From NCBI GenBank assembly GCA_026210745.1, contig CP110630.1:620001-684000 (forward strand): 64,000 bases of DNA, written 5' to 3'. This document shows, piece by piece, positions 9,985 to 19,753 of this stretch. Under the pieces are notes generated by a model. That model was not told where the DNA came from and did not search any database. It saw only the letters and a program-made list of their open reading frames with translations. Numbering within the stretch: position 1 is the first letter of the stretch; each line of letters begins with the position of its first letter. The DNA comes from Exobasidium rhododendri. Taxonomy: Eukaryota > Basidiomycota > Exobasidiomycetes > Exobasidiales > Exobasidiaceae. The translations under genes were made by a program, and so were the position numbers.

Positions 9985-11649
9985 ATGACCATAATCGCCC
10001 AACGAAGACTACGCACTGTGCTCGCTTGCCTGTATAGCTTGTATAGCCTGCATGGAGCCAGATCGACGCCTGTGCCAGCTCCCATGGACGGCGACTGGCC
10101 CTTTCGTCAGCATCCGGGAAGGGTAAAAGTTCGCGGTAAAGACCACTCCCACCATCGAAGTGGTCTGTCCGAAGCCCAGACCGCTCGTCCGAACATGCAA
10201 CTCTTCCAAGGTCAACATCATCACGGCGCTCGAGGTGCCATGACCAGCGCCGCTCACGGTGATCATTTAGATCCTGCCCGTCAAGGAATGTCGCCTTACG
10301 GCGACTACTCTTCTTACGGCGACCAGTACCAGCATCATGCCGGAAACATACAGTCCTTCCCGACGACACAGCAAGACTCGCAGCACTACGGCAGTGCTGG
10401 TGATCAATTCGGTGTTCCTCTCCCACATCAATTCGAAGGAACAAGTAGGCAAGATGACTCGAATCTCTCCTTCTACAATCCGGATCTCCTCTACCAGCAT
10501 CAAGGAGGCGGTCCATCGACAGAAACAGCACAGACGGACAATTCTCTCTTATCCTCGTACGATTTCAACAGCATCAGCATGCCCGGGCAAGAGGAATACT
10601 ACAACAATCTCCACGGCTCTTCTTCCTTTTCTACTACTTTGGATGGCCTCTCCCTTCATCACGGTCACGATCACGGTCACGACCAGACGATGAACAATTC
10701 ATCCTATCATCCATACACTCCTTTCGATCAGCAATATGTGGACACGGAGGTCTATCCCAATCAATCTAACGAGTACGGCGGATGGCAGGATAGTGGCCTG
10801 CACAACTTATCCACCGTTCAAATTCCCTCACAGTACGATACGATGCATGACCAACTCCCTGCACCTTCTTCTTCCACCCATCCCAACGCAGAGGCCCCAC
10901 CAGTGGAAGACAGATTCAGTCAATACGACTCCAGGATGCCCATATGGTCGCTGATCGACATGGACACGAAGAAAGCAGTCGATGTAGCCGTGAGCAAGCG
11001 CCGCGGTCTGCGCTACGACACTGCCAGAAAGGTGCTCCGGGGAAGTCTCACCCAATTGCTGATGATGAAGCTGCTCAGTGGGAATGTTCGATTGTCCACC
11101 GAGGCAGTCGATGAAATCTTCCGTGGATGCTCTTCTAACATACTGCCGCTCTGGATGGACCCGCTGTTCATGTCAGAGGCGCAGTGTGATGCTCTCGTGG
11201 ATAGAATGTGTGAGGTGACGGGACACGATGAGGAGATCGTACGCAACCTGTTTCTGCGCACCCGATTGACCTCGATCGAAGCAAAACAGATGCTTCTGGC
11301 GCCCACGGATCATCTCAGCATGTGGGCAGCAAATAAGGGATTGGCACTGCAGCCGGAGAAGCTCAAGAAGTACGGTAAGAAGAAAGCCTTCTACGCCGAA
11401 ACGGTCAAGACGAACCCGTACCAACTACGTCTGACAACGGAAGAATCTGCAAAGGTGGTACAGATCGTGAAGGACGCGATTGGATTCGGCAAGACGTCGG
11501 CATACGCATGGCTAAAGAGGCCCCATGTGTTTGCGGGATATGGTGAGCAGCTCCTCAAGTCAAAGGGCGAGTATCGTGCGTCGCTGCTCCATTTTCTGAA
11601 AAAGGGCGAGTACTTGCCCGTGACAGATGGCTCCGACCAGCTCGAGTGA
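9985..11649 (+). CDS. Secreted-family paralogue, type A (554 aa)
   Basis: The frame opens earlier only from a GTG at 9862; the ATG at 9985 places the signal peptide (about 1-27) directly before TPVPAPMDG (Met34). Basic patch RVKVRGK, then EAQTARPN near residue 64. The long middle has HGHDHGHD and repeated Ser/Tyr/Gln, and a DGLSLHHG segment of the F-x-x-L-x-L class. M1 near 319 (PIWSLIDMD, RRGLRYDTARKVL, LLSGNVRLS), M2 near 388 (LPLWMDPLF, IVRNLFLRTRLTSIEA), M3 near 475 where the usual W is Y (NPYQLRLTTEE). Function unknown. Confidence 0.9.
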   Translation: MTIIAQRRLRTVLACLYSLYSLHGARSTPVPAPMDGDWPFRQHPGRVKVRGKDHSHHRSGLSEAQTARPNMQLFQGQHHHGARGAMTSAAHGDHLDPARQGMSPYGDYSSYGDQYQHHAGNIQSFPTTQQDSQHYGSAGDQFGVPLPHQFEGTSRQDDSNLSFYNPDLLYQHQGGGPSTETAQTDNSLLSSYDFNSISMPGQEEYYNNLHGSSSFSTTLDGLSLHHGHDHGHDQTMNNSSYHPYTPFDQQYVDTEVYPNQSNEYGGWQDSGLHNLSTVQIPSQYDTMHDQLPAPSSSTHPNAEAPPVEDRFSQYDSRMPIWSLIDMDTKKAVDVAVSKRRGLRYDTARKVLRGSLTQLLMMKLLSGNVRLSTEAVDEIFRGCSSNILPLWMDPLFMSEAQCDALVDRMCEVTGHDEEIVRNLFLRTRLTSIEAKQMLLAPTDHLSMWAANKGLALQPEKLKKYGKKKAFYAETVKTNPYQLRLTTEESAKVVQIVKDAIGFGKTSAYAWLKRPHVFAGYGEQLLKSKGEYRASLLHFLKKGEYLPVTDGSDQLE

Positions 11650-11915
11650 GGAAGACAGCGCGTGACGGAGAGTGCATGAAGCGTCCACTTCAGTAGTGTG
11701 AAATTAGCATGATAGTATTTAGTCGTCACATTCATGCTCGGCGTAATGCGTCATGCAGCAAGTCTCGTGAATTGAGATGAAGAGGGCCTGTAACCGAGAT
11801 CTTCGAACGGGACCCCGGTCTCTGCAGCATGTTCCACCGTGAAATACGAAAGACTCTCTCCCCTTCTATCCTTTGATCTGATGCAATCCATGTCGAATGG
11901 AAGAGAAAATCGACC

Positions 11916-13595
11916 ATGCTGCCAGTACTTTTGACTATCGCATTCCTTCTCAGTGCGAGTGTGTCGTCACCTATGCCAGTGCCCGCACCGATGGACAATG
12001 ACCCGCGTTGGCAGCACCTCGATCTTTACAACGAACACACACCCGTAGTTACAGCACCACTCGGCCTTCGCAGGCTCCACAGCTCCAACACTCCTCAAGC
12101 GGCCTTTCATCTGCCATCGGGATCGCAGACTTCTCGCCCCTTTCATCCCCACGAGGAAGCATCCCAGTCGGGCTTCCACACTGCTCGTCTGAGGAAAGTA
12201 AACGCCTCTCATCCAGGTCGCCGTTTGTCCTTACAGACTAGAGAAATGAGGGTGCAAGGCGCCCAAGCTGATGAAGACTACAGAGATGACGACTTCCTTA
12301 GCAGAGTCGCAGCGCTCGATCATGATGGCGCTGGTGTTGCTACTAATACGAGACTGCTGGATGCTCCCTCGCCCGATACGTTCCATTACGATCCTTTTCA
12401 GCTACAGCACGAGACGAGCTATGGCGGAATGTACCCGTACGGACAACAGTCAGCTTCCCATCAAAGTCAGTACACTGCACAAGACCTTCACTACAACAAC
12501 AACATTGCCTGGCCAGGACAATTCGATCAATTCCCTTTTCATCCCAACTGTTCTATGGATCTAGGAGAAGACGCTCGCTACAGCCAGGGACACAGCAGTC
12601 ACGGTGGCTCGTCCTCCTCTGTGCATCCTCCCTTTCGCGGTCTGAGCCTCCAGGAAGGAGACGAGCAGGAAGGAGACTCTTCAACGTATGCAAATGAAGG
12701 CGACTTGGACGGCGATACTAGGCACCTCCAAGTCCCGCACACATTCCGGCACGAGTATATCTCAGAACAAGGTCGCACTTCTCCTCAGCACAACACGCGG
12801 AACGATGTAGAAATCCAGCTGCAGTTTCATCCTCCTGGACGACTAATCCGGGAGCAGCAATACCGTGAGATGAGGAAGCTTGAGGAACAGGAGCGCGTAT
12901 CACAGAATCCAGATGCCTCTGTTTGGTATCTCCTCGAGAAGGAGGAACAAGAAGAGCTGGTAGAGGTAGTGAGCAAGAGGCGGGGGCTGCGTTTCGACAC
13001 AATCCGTCGAGCACTCCGAATTTGGTTGACAAAAGAGATAAAAGAGGCAATCTTCAGCCGTGATCTCGATTTGATCGACTCGACGCTCCTTCAGATCTTT
13101 CCCGTCACCACCCGGCATCCTCCCCCTACGTGGATGCATGAGATGTCCGGTGAGGACTGCGAGCGATTGGTCCAGCGACTGTGTGACGCATCCGGCAAGA
13201 GCAAAGAGCTTGTGCGCAACTTTTTGCTCCAAATGAAGTCGCCTGCCGAGTACGCTCACGATCTTCTGAATGCGCCTGACAGTGACATAGTGGCGTATGC
13301 TGAAAGGGGAGGTCTAATCCCACATACCGTCAAGACGATCAAAAATTACTACGAAGAAGGCACTGCGACGCTCCCATGGCAGCTGGATCTGGACACGAGG
13401 CAGAGAGGGCGAGTGAGAGACATAATCATGCGAACATGCGGCAAAGAGGCAAAGTGGGCATACAAAGCCTTGAAGCAAGATCACGTCTTCCCCTTCTTTG
13501 GCAGAGAAATCCTGCGAGAGGAGCACTCCGGTAGACTCAAGTATCTTATCGACTATATGCGGTACGGCAGGCCACTCCCAGACGACGATCGGTAG
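11916..13595 (+). CDS. Secreted-family paralogue, type A (559 aa)
   Basis: Signal peptide about 1-18, then PMPVPAPMDND (Met26). SQTSRPF near residue 69 and FHTARLRK near 86 are two motif copies 17 residues apart, off the usual 20. FRGLSLQEGD in the middle is an F-x-x-L-x-L copy. M1 near 335 (SVWYLLEKEEQ, KRRGLRFDTIRRAL), M2 near 404 (PTWMHEMSGEDC, LVRNFLLQMKSPAEYA), M3 near 486 (LPWQLDLDTRQ, TCGKEAKWAYKALKQ). The M1 and M3 ends resemble the truncated gene at the window start. Function unknown. Confidence 0.9.
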   Translation: MLPVLLTIAFLLSASVSSPMPVPAPMDNDPRWQHLDLYNEHTPVVTAPLGLRRLHSSNTPQAAFHLPSGSQTSRPFHPHEEASQSGFHTARLRKVNASHPGRRLSLQTREMRVQGAQADEDYRDDDFLSRVAALDHDGAGVATNTRLLDAPSPDTFHYDPFQLQHETSYGGMYPYGQQSASHQSQYTAQDLHYNNNIAWPGQFDQFPFHPNCSMDLGEDARYSQGHSSHGGSSSSVHPPFRGLSLQEGDEQEGDSSTYANEGDLDGDTRHLQVPHTFRHEYISEQGRTSPQHNTRNDVEIQLQFHPPGRLIREQQYREMRKLEEQERVSQNPDASVWYLLEKEEQEELVEVVSKRRGLRFDTIRRALRIWLTKEIKEAIFSRDLDLIDSTLLQIFPVTTRHPPPTWMHEMSGEDCERLVQRLCDASGKSKELVRNFLLQMKSPAEYAHDLLNAPDSDIVAYAERGGLIPHTVKTIKNYYEEGTATLPWQLDLDTRQRGRVRDIIMRTCGKEAKWAYKALKQDHVFPFFGREILREEHSGRLKYLIDYMRYGRPLPDDDR

Positions 13596-13673
13596 CACTA
13601 CTTCAGAGTCGAGATGGATCGAAAGGCTGTGTATTGCCTCGTACGCCCATGCTGTGTATGTCTTTTGTATATG

Positions 13674-13680
13674 TATATAG
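13674..13680 (+). promoter_or_regulatory. TATA box (TATATAG)
   Basis: TATATAG, 55 bases before the ATG at 13729. The whole intergenic gap here is only 133 bases, so the promoter must be compact. Confidence 0.5.
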
Positions 13681-13728
13681 CATGACGAGCTCAAACAGTC
13701 ACTTCTCCTTCTTCTGCCCTCATCCAGA

Positions 13729-14658
13729 ATGTCATCACTCGCTGCGGTTACGGTCGCGATCCATCTTATTATCTACCTCGGCTATGCTGCTGAAGCCATG
13801 CCATCACCCAAGCCAATGAACGGTGCGGAGAGTAGCAGCTTCGACATATTTGACGACTTGACGCCGTTGGATATTTCTCGTCCCGCCTGGTCCAGCTATC
13901 GTCCTGCGTGGCATCCATCCATCGATTCGGCCAGCGCAGACAGCAACGCTTTCCACGGAGTATCGTACCACCACGGCATGGAGGAAATAGGAGAGAATTA
14001 CCACGGTCAATCTTGGCACTTCTACGACAACCCGTACCCCTCTCATCTGCCTCCTTTGCCATTGCAATACCACTATCAAGATCAAGAAAACGGTACAGTC
14101 AGTCAGCCCAAAGGAGATCACGGTGATAGTAAAGGTGATAAGGATTCCTCGGCTGCACCCAAACCGTCATCGAGCAAGCGAGCACCAAACGTCTCGACGG
14201 AGTACTACAAGCATTTGAAGAAGTATGTGATGCTGCCACGAGTTCTCCAGATCCTGAGAGAAAAGACACCGAGTTACAGTGTCGACGTCATCCAGAGGCA
14301 CGTCTCCAAGCGGATCACGAAGAAAATTGCCGATCAGATCCTCAGCCGTAACGATGCAGAGATCGAAAAGGCGCAAGAGGCACTCCACTTGACGTACCCT
14401 CTGCCCTGTATGAAGACGTATACAAAGCAGGAAATCGACGCGGTCTTGAAGGCGATGGTGAGCGCTCTTAATCTGACAAGACCGTACATTCGCACTGTCC
14501 TGGCAGAAAAGGGCGCGACAAAGGCACAGATGGACGACATCAAAGCCGCGATAGGCGATGAGAATGCGATTAGGGACCTCGCCTTCCGGCACTTTAGGAT
14601 GGGACCCAACGTGTACAGCAAGGCGGTGGGCGGTGCAGCAGTACATCACTGGAATTGA
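13729..14658 (+). CDS. Secreted-family paralogue, type B (309 aa)
   Basis: The shortest complete member. Signal peptide about 1-23, then MPSPKPMNG (Met30), followed by SSFDIFDDLTPLD. No QTSR motif is visible. A Lys/Ser stretch (GDSKGDKDSSAAPKPSSS) precedes the C-terminal domain at about 158-305: RITKKIADQILSRNDAEIEK, LPCMKTYTKQEIDAV, then a tail ending in FRHFRMGPNVYSKAV. The only close match in the window is the minus-strand gene at 61686, which has the same SLDIYDALSPL segment and the same ending (RYFNLGHQTYDSAL). The pair links the two arrays. Function unknown. Confidence 0.88.
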   Translation: MSSLAAVTVAIHLIIYLGYAAEAMPSPKPMNGAESSSFDIFDDLTPLDISRPAWSSYRPAWHPSIDSASADSNAFHGVSYHHGMEEIGENYHGQSWHFYDNPYPSHLPPLPLQYHYQDQENGTVSQPKGDHGDSKGDKDSSAAPKPSSSKRAPNVSTEYYKHLKKYVMLPRVLQILREKTPSYSVDVIQRHVSKRITKKIADQILSRNDAEIEKAQEALHLTYPLPCMKTYTKQEIDAVLKAMVSALNLTRPYIRTVLAEKGATKAQMDDIKAAIGDENAIRDLAFRHFRMGPNVYSKAVGGAAVHHWN

Positions 14659-15063
14659 GTGGCAGTGTTACCTGCAATCATAACGGGACGGCGTAACATA
14701 TTCGCCCAGCTGATTTGATTTGACACTGGAAGGAGATCTATGCAATGTTATGAATAGGGCCAGAGACTTTCGATTGTCAGTAGATCCTATACTATGTACC
14801 CTTGCTGCCGGTCATGACGGCCTCTGATTGGGGAAAGCTTGTTGTCCATGTATTTACTTGTACTGCAGAAACGGCGGTGCAGTGTGGCCTGACTCGTGCT
14901 TGATAAATACAGGCAGTGCTATTGTTACGAAGATCAGCACTGAAGATCTCACAAGAAGAAGAAAGTAGTATACTCAAAGGTTCATAAGACTTCTCCTGGT
15001 TTCATATCCTCCCCCCGTGAAGAGTCTCCTGTTGTCTTGCTTCTTCTCGCACTTTTCCCCTCA
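14659..15063. other. Intergenic region
   Basis: No gene or repeat recognised. TGATAAATA at about 14900 is TATA-like but lies more than 150 bases before the next ATG. Confidence 0.4.
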
Positions 15064-16035
15064 ATGACGTTCCCACATGTACGGTCTGTCGTAGTCCTCG
15101 TGTCACTCCTCTACTTCTGTGAAGAAAGTCTAGGTGTCCCACTCCCAATGGATAACCACAACCTCCATTTCTACAGCCATCCGTCCTCTCCTCCCCTCCA
15201 AGACTACTCCAACAACTTCTATGCTCCAACGCCTGACACTTTTCGATACAATCCGGCACAGGAGGAGCACCACTCCTACGGCCAGTCGCTCTATCCCCAG
15301 CCTGTCCATCATCAGCATCAATGGCAGAACGATTCGAATGGATATCCTATATACGCATCCTCTGCGTCTATTGCCGGCTATGGCACCCATCCACCACTCG
15401 AGGGCGTTCCGATGTACCTTCCTCAAGGCAATGTCTATCCTTCCTACCCTGCGGACACCTCCTATAGTCACACTACTGCTGACGAGGTGCAAGATGCTCC
15501 ATCAGCCTATCACGATGCCGCCTCCAGTTCAGGATCGAACATGCCGTCTCCGGTCGACCCCTTGCACGTTCAGCTTTCTCCCAGTACAATCAGTCAAAGT
15601 CAGCTCGAAACGCTCGACAAGAAGTATAGTGGGGAGAAGTATCTCGTCTTTCCTAGTCGTATTCGCGAGGGCGTCGTCAGCCTCCTCATGGCAAGGTTGG
15701 GACTAAAGTACGACACGGCTCGGAAAAAGGCAGCCAAGAAGATGGACTGGTCGATGGTGCGTGCGTTTCTGAGCGGGGATGAGGTGAAAGTGGATAGTGT
15801 TCTGGAGGAGATATACGAGAGGAAAGTGCAACCGTGGATGAAGAAGGTTCCAAAGACGGAGAGGTCGTGTGTGGCGTACAACGTGTCGCAGGCACTAAGA
15901 CTGGGCCTGCCAAGATGCGGCTACGATCACATGGCACATCGCAACGTTTCAGCAGAGGACGGTGTTCGGCTGATGAACGCCAAGAGCGCACAAGAGATCC
16001 GCGAGATAGCAAGGCACTGGAAGAAGGTGTCGTAG
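15064..16035 (+). CDS. Secreted-family paralogue, type C (323 aa)
   Basis: The ATG at 15064 is preferred to a TTG nine codons upstream. Signal peptide about 1-24, then GVPLPMDNH (Met29). No QTSR motif. The middle is Tyr/Pro/His-rich. The C-terminal domain (about 185-320) is the compact type C form: YLVFPSRIREGVVSLLMARL, LKYDTARKKAAKKMDWS, FLSGDEVKVD, PWMKKVPKTERS, HRNVSAEDGVRLMNA. It is the first of four adjacent type C genes (15064-21148). Function unknown. Confidence 0.88.
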   Translation: MTFPHVRSVVVLVSLLYFCEESLGVPLPMDNHNLHFYSHPSSPPLQDYSNNFYAPTPDTFRYNPAQEEHHSYGQSLYPQPVHHQHQWQNDSNGYPIYASSASIAGYGTHPPLEGVPMYLPQGNVYPSYPADTSYSHTTADEVQDAPSAYHDAASSSGSNMPSPVDPLHVQLSPSTISQSQLETLDKKYSGEKYLVFPSRIREGVVSLLMARLGLKYDTARKKAAKKMDWSMVRAFLSGDEVKVDSVLEEIYERKVQPWMKKVPKTERSCVAYNVSQALRLGLPRCGYDHMAHRNVSAEDGVRLMNAKSAQEIREIARHWKKVS

Positions 16036-16334
16036 GCATAGAGTGGCACTTCATCGAGGCAGTCTACTCTTCGTGGCGGTTCATTCTGTTGCGGTGGAAA
16101 TTTATTTCCTACTATGGTACCGCTATCTGCTGAAATGACTACACTCAATGCACCGCTTCTTCGGTCCTGAATCGGGTCGAGACTATACAAACTGCAAGAA
16201 TCCGAGAGAAACTCATGCGTGTTGCCTCTATACGCCACGTCTATTGTCCGATGAGCTTCTCCTTTCCTTCTTCATGATTTCTCCCCTTCGCCCACATTTG
16301 CCTTCACCTCTTCCTTCTCTTCTCATTCCACGTC

Positions 16335-17441
16335 ATGAGATCACTACTCAACAGTAGCCTTCTGCTGCCCACCGCGATCACTGTTTTTCGGTGGACAATG
16401 GCAGCACCCGTGCCGATGGACAGCAGGTGGCGACACCCAAACATCGTCGAGAACCATGAAACTTCCTCTCCTTCGTCGTCTGTGAATCAAGACCCTCACA
16501 ACGACGATTGGCTTCATAGACTTCTTCAAGCCGATGCAGTGCCCTACAGTGGAGCACAGTATAGTACCCCGTTGCCTGTAACACCTCAATATGATCCTTC
16601 TCAAGGCTGGAGCCCTGCACCTCTCACTCTTGGAGCACATTCGATGCATGGCGACCACCGTGAAGGTCTCTTCGACACTGCTGGTCCTTCCTCCTATCTC
16701 CATCACCAGCCTGACCACCCACTCCAGCATGAAGACGTCCTCCAATACAAGCCGCCTGCCTTTTCTTCACCCCCGCACTACACGACACAGCAGGTCTGGC
16801 AAGATGTATCCACCTTGGGCGAAAGTCTCAATGCACCTCCTCCCACCCCCCTGTGCTCCACGTCGAGCAGCGATCAGATCGACCCGTCGTACTGCCTCTT
16901 GTCTCCTAGTGTCCTGGATGCCAACGAGCTTGCAAGACTGGACGCCACATACGCTCAGGCCGACTACAAGCATCTCCCAGTCTTCTTCAAGGAGGCGGCT
17001 ATTATGCTGCTGGCGGAACGACTTGGCGTGCTACCGATCACCATTCGCAAGAGATCTGTCCGGAAGTTGACGTGGGGCATCCTGCGCCAGCTGCTGAGTG
17101 GTGATGCAGCGCAAGTCGAAGAAGCTGTGGAGACACACTTTCGCTCTCGGAAAAAGTCAAGGCCAGCAGCGTGGATGGACCTGTTGAACAACGATCAGAG
17201 CGTTCACGTAGCGCACAAGGTAGCCGAAGCCTTCCAACTCAAAGACTGGAGGTATGCCTATGTCTTCTTAGCGGACAGAAATGTCTCACCGGAAGAGGGG
17301 GTGCTGCTCTTTGACGCTCCCTCATCGTCGGATGTCCTCAAGATAGCGGCGGCATGGCAGAGGAATCCGAGCAGAAGGAGGGACAGACTAGGGAACGGCT
17401 CCAGTTCGAGAGGGACAGTGATAGCGAGGAGGGAATCATAA
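16335..17441 (+). CDS. Secreted-family paralogue, type C (368 aa)
   Basis: Signal peptide about 1-23, then APVPMDSRW (Met28). No QTSR motif. The C-terminal domain is at about 195-345: HLPVFFKEAAIMLLAERLG, SVRKLTWGILRQLLSGD, AAWMDLLNNDQSV, ADRNVSPEEGVLLFD. The C-terminus is Arg/Ser-rich (NPSRRRDRLGNGSSSRG). Function unknown. Confidence 0.88.
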   Translation: MRSLLNSSLLLPTAITVFRWTMAAPVPMDSRWRHPNIVENHETSSPSSSVNQDPHNDDWLHRLLQADAVPYSGAQYSTPLPVTPQYDPSQGWSPAPLTLGAHSMHGDHREGLFDTAGPSSYLHHQPDHPLQHEDVLQYKPPAFSSPPHYTTQQVWQDVSTLGESLNAPPPTPLCSTSSSDQIDPSYCLLSPSVLDANELARLDATYAQADYKHLPVFFKEAAIMLLAERLGVLPITIRKRSVRKLTWGILRQLLSGDAAQVEEAVETHFRSRKKSRPAAWMDLLNNDQSVHVAHKVAEAFQLKDWRYAYVFLADRNVSPEEGVLLFDAPSSSDVLKIAAAWQRNPSRRRDRLGNGSSSRGTVIARRES

Positions 17442-18024
17442 TACGGCATCGCAGTGCAGAGTAGGAATTCTAAGATTCACGTGTGCAGCCTGATTTCTTC
17501 GGCGGCAGCTCGGTGAGTAGATGTGACACAAGTGGCGGAAGATCTGAATCACTCTTTTCTTTCCACTTCTTCGTCTGCGAGCGGCTCTTCAAGCGAATAG
17601 CCCCGATACTGAAGCTCGTCGTTATAGCGGTTTTTTGCTGCCTGCATGGCGTGATATCAGTACGACCTGTACCTCTCTTGTGCCTGATGGAGGACATTTG
17701 AGCAGCTTTGATAGCTAAGTCGACCTTACGGTAAATGCGTCGAACGATATTTGAAAGCGTCCTTGGGGGAAGTGTACCGCCTAGTGATGGAGTGAATCAC
17801 TAATCAGATCTGAGACTGATCGTGATGACTAGAGGATCTCCGAGCTTGGCACCGAGGTAGTTTCTCTGCTCTGTCACAGCGTGATAGCCAAATGAGCAGG
17901 CTGCGATGCTCTCAGAGGACGTGAGAGACCGCAGAGTACATACATAAAGCGAGCTCTCAGCCTCATGCCATCGCTTTCTGTCCACTACTTCCTACTTCCT
18001 TCTCGTCTCAAGGAGATATCTGCA
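17442..18024. other. Intergenic region and 5' leader
   Basis: No gene seen. The TACATAAAG box at 17941 lies in the last part. The ATG at 17965 is in frame with the next gene but is probably too close to the TATA box to be transcribed. Confidence 0.45.
17941..17949 (+). promoter_or_regulatory. TATA-like box (TACATAAAG)
   Basis: It lies 84 bases before the ATG at 18025 but only 24 before the in-frame ATG at 17965. This spacing decides for the downstream start. Confidence 0.5.
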
Positions 18025-19359
18025 ATGAGGCAATTCTCCCATCGAGTAATACTAGCAACCACTGTCCTACTCTTTGCCTCGATCAATGCCGCGCCTACTC
18101 CGACACCCTGCCCCATGGACGGCAGCAGCTGGCGTAACTTCATCGGCCCTCCCAGTGTGAGGACGAAAGCGTCAAAGAACAGACAAAATGAACAGTCAAA
18201 CTCGCACACTTCACGACCGCAGAGCGAGAGCATGTACCGCGATCTCGCTGCTCAACTGGGATCGAGCACTTCGCGGCCGTCTTCCCATCGATCGAGGGGA
18301 GAGGGAAGCAATTCCTATCAGGAAGTAGACGCCCACCAGAATTTTGCATATGGCAACCAGAACAGCTACAGCCAGTATGGTGCGCATGACAACCTGACCC
18401 AACATGACACGTTCAGCAGTCCAGGCTCCTACAATGTCTACGACGACTATTCCTCCCAGACTCTCCCCCAGGCAGGCAGTCAATTCGGCGATCCACTGCC
18501 ACAACAATTCCAATTTTCTTCCTTCAATGATTTGCATATTGGTGGCGATGGCGCATGGGACGGTACAGGCCATGCTCACGGCAATTATGACACAGGGAGC
18601 GGAGGTTTTGATAGTACTAATTACGACCAGCAACACTATCAGGACACGACTACCTATCCGTCGTACACTTCGGACTATGATCAGGAAATTCACCATGATT
18701 ACCACGGTGGCTCGTCTAGTGTGTACCCCTCGGCGACGCATGAAGCATCTCCTCTTAGTAGTCATTCCACCCGATCTAGGCAAAATTCGAAGCATATCGC
18801 AGCAACATCTTCCTCTTCCGTCGACATCCACAGCGATAGCCAGAAGGAGATCGCGCTTCCTGCCGCTACTTCCTCACAGGACTCCAGTGAACATGTGCTG
18901 GGAGACGTGATCGGGGAAGAAATGATGGCAGAGTGGGATGCGACCTACAGTGGCGCCCCTTTCTCCAACTTTCCCGAATTAGTTCAGGAGATGGTGGTGA
19001 ACTTTCTCGTGTATAGACTAGGCTTGCAAGCAGCATCGGCAAAGCAGAGAGCGACAAAGGGCATGAATTGGTGGACGGCACGGAAGCTTCTCAGCGGCGA
19101 CGACCCGTACGTCGAGTCAGGCATCATGGAGTTCCGGGACGCCCCTACGCAGGAGTGGATGAAGCACGTCCCCAAGAAGCTCAGATCAGCAATAGCTGCA
19201 AAGGTGGCCGCTACCATGGGCTTGAGCAGACCGATTAACGGCTACAGCTGGCTAGCAAAGCGAGTCATTTCAGCAGAGGATGGGGAAAAGCTGATAGATG
19301 CTTCCTGTGAGGACATTCTCGATATGGCGAGGTACTGGCCGATCGAATCGCGAAAGTGA
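18025..19359 (+). CDS. Secreted-family paralogue, type C (444 aa)
   Basis: The frame is open from an ATG at 17965, but the 20 extra residues would precede the signal peptide; with the ATG at 18025 the signal peptide is residues 1-22 and PTPTPCPMDG follows (Met31). Basic patch SVRTKASKN, then NSHTSRPQ and, 20 residues on, SSTSRPSS. FNDLHIGGD is a weak F-x-x-L copy. The middle is Tyr/His/Gly-rich. C-terminal domain about 300-440: FPELVQEMVVNFLVYRLG, ATKGMNWWTARKLLSGDD, EWMKHVPKKLRSA, KRVISAEDGEKLIDA. The N-terminal motif pair resembles the D genes of the right array although the C-terminus is type C. Function unknown. Confidence 0.88.
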   Translation: MRQFSHRVILATTVLLFASINAAPTPTPCPMDGSSWRNFIGPPSVRTKASKNRQNEQSNSHTSRPQSESMYRDLAAQLGSSTSRPSSHRSRGEGSNSYQEVDAHQNFAYGNQNSYSQYGAHDNLTQHDTFSSPGSYNVYDDYSSQTLPQAGSQFGDPLPQQFQFSSFNDLHIGGDGAWDGTGHAHGNYDTGSGGFDSTNYDQQHYQDTTTYPSYTSDYDQEIHHDYHGGSSSVYPSATHEASPLSSHSTRSRQNSKHIAATSSSSVDIHSDSQKEIALPAATSSQDSSEHVLGDVIGEEMMAEWDATYSGAPFSNFPELVQEMVVNFLVYRLGLQAASAKQRATKGMNWWTARKLLSGDDPYVESGIMEFRDAPTQEWMKHVPKKLRSAIAAKVAATMGLSRPINGYSWLAKRVISAEDGEKLIDASCEDILDMARYWPIESRK

Positions 19360-19753
19360 TGTATCTCAGAAGTTGAGCGTGTCCCTTTCTCGAGTGTACC
19401 TGGAGTGACTGATGAGGTGGACTTGCCTCGTCTCTTCTTGCGCCTATGCTATGCCCTCCCAAACTCGTTTGTTCTGTCGCGTCTTGAAAGCACATCACAC
19501 GAGCCGAGTAATTGATTGTGACTACAAAACTTTCCTCCTGGTCGATCTTAATTGATCGCAATCAAGACAGCGTTCCCCATGAGAGATACAATGCTGGTCT
19601 TCATGCGCACAATCTCGCCCATCGTGAGGCTGTGAGCATTATCACACGGCAGAGAAGCAGTCGTGATGCTGTTGATTCGCCTTATAAGAAGTGCGCCCTT
19701 GAGTATACTTCCCTCCTCTCTTCTACAGTTACTCGTCTTCCTTACTATTCAAG
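19360..19753. other. Intergenic region with promoter
   Basis: No gene seen. Two close TGATTG/TTGATCG words at about 19510-19560 and the TATA box at 19683 are the only notable content. Confidence 0.45.
19683..19689 (+). promoter_or_regulatory. TATA box (TATAAGA)
   Basis: TATAAGA, 71 bases before the ATG at 19754. Confidence 0.55.

Noticed and set aside
17965-18024. Upstream in-frame ATG for the gene at 18025
   Set aside because: It lies only 24 bases after the TATA box and would place 20 residues before the signal peptide.
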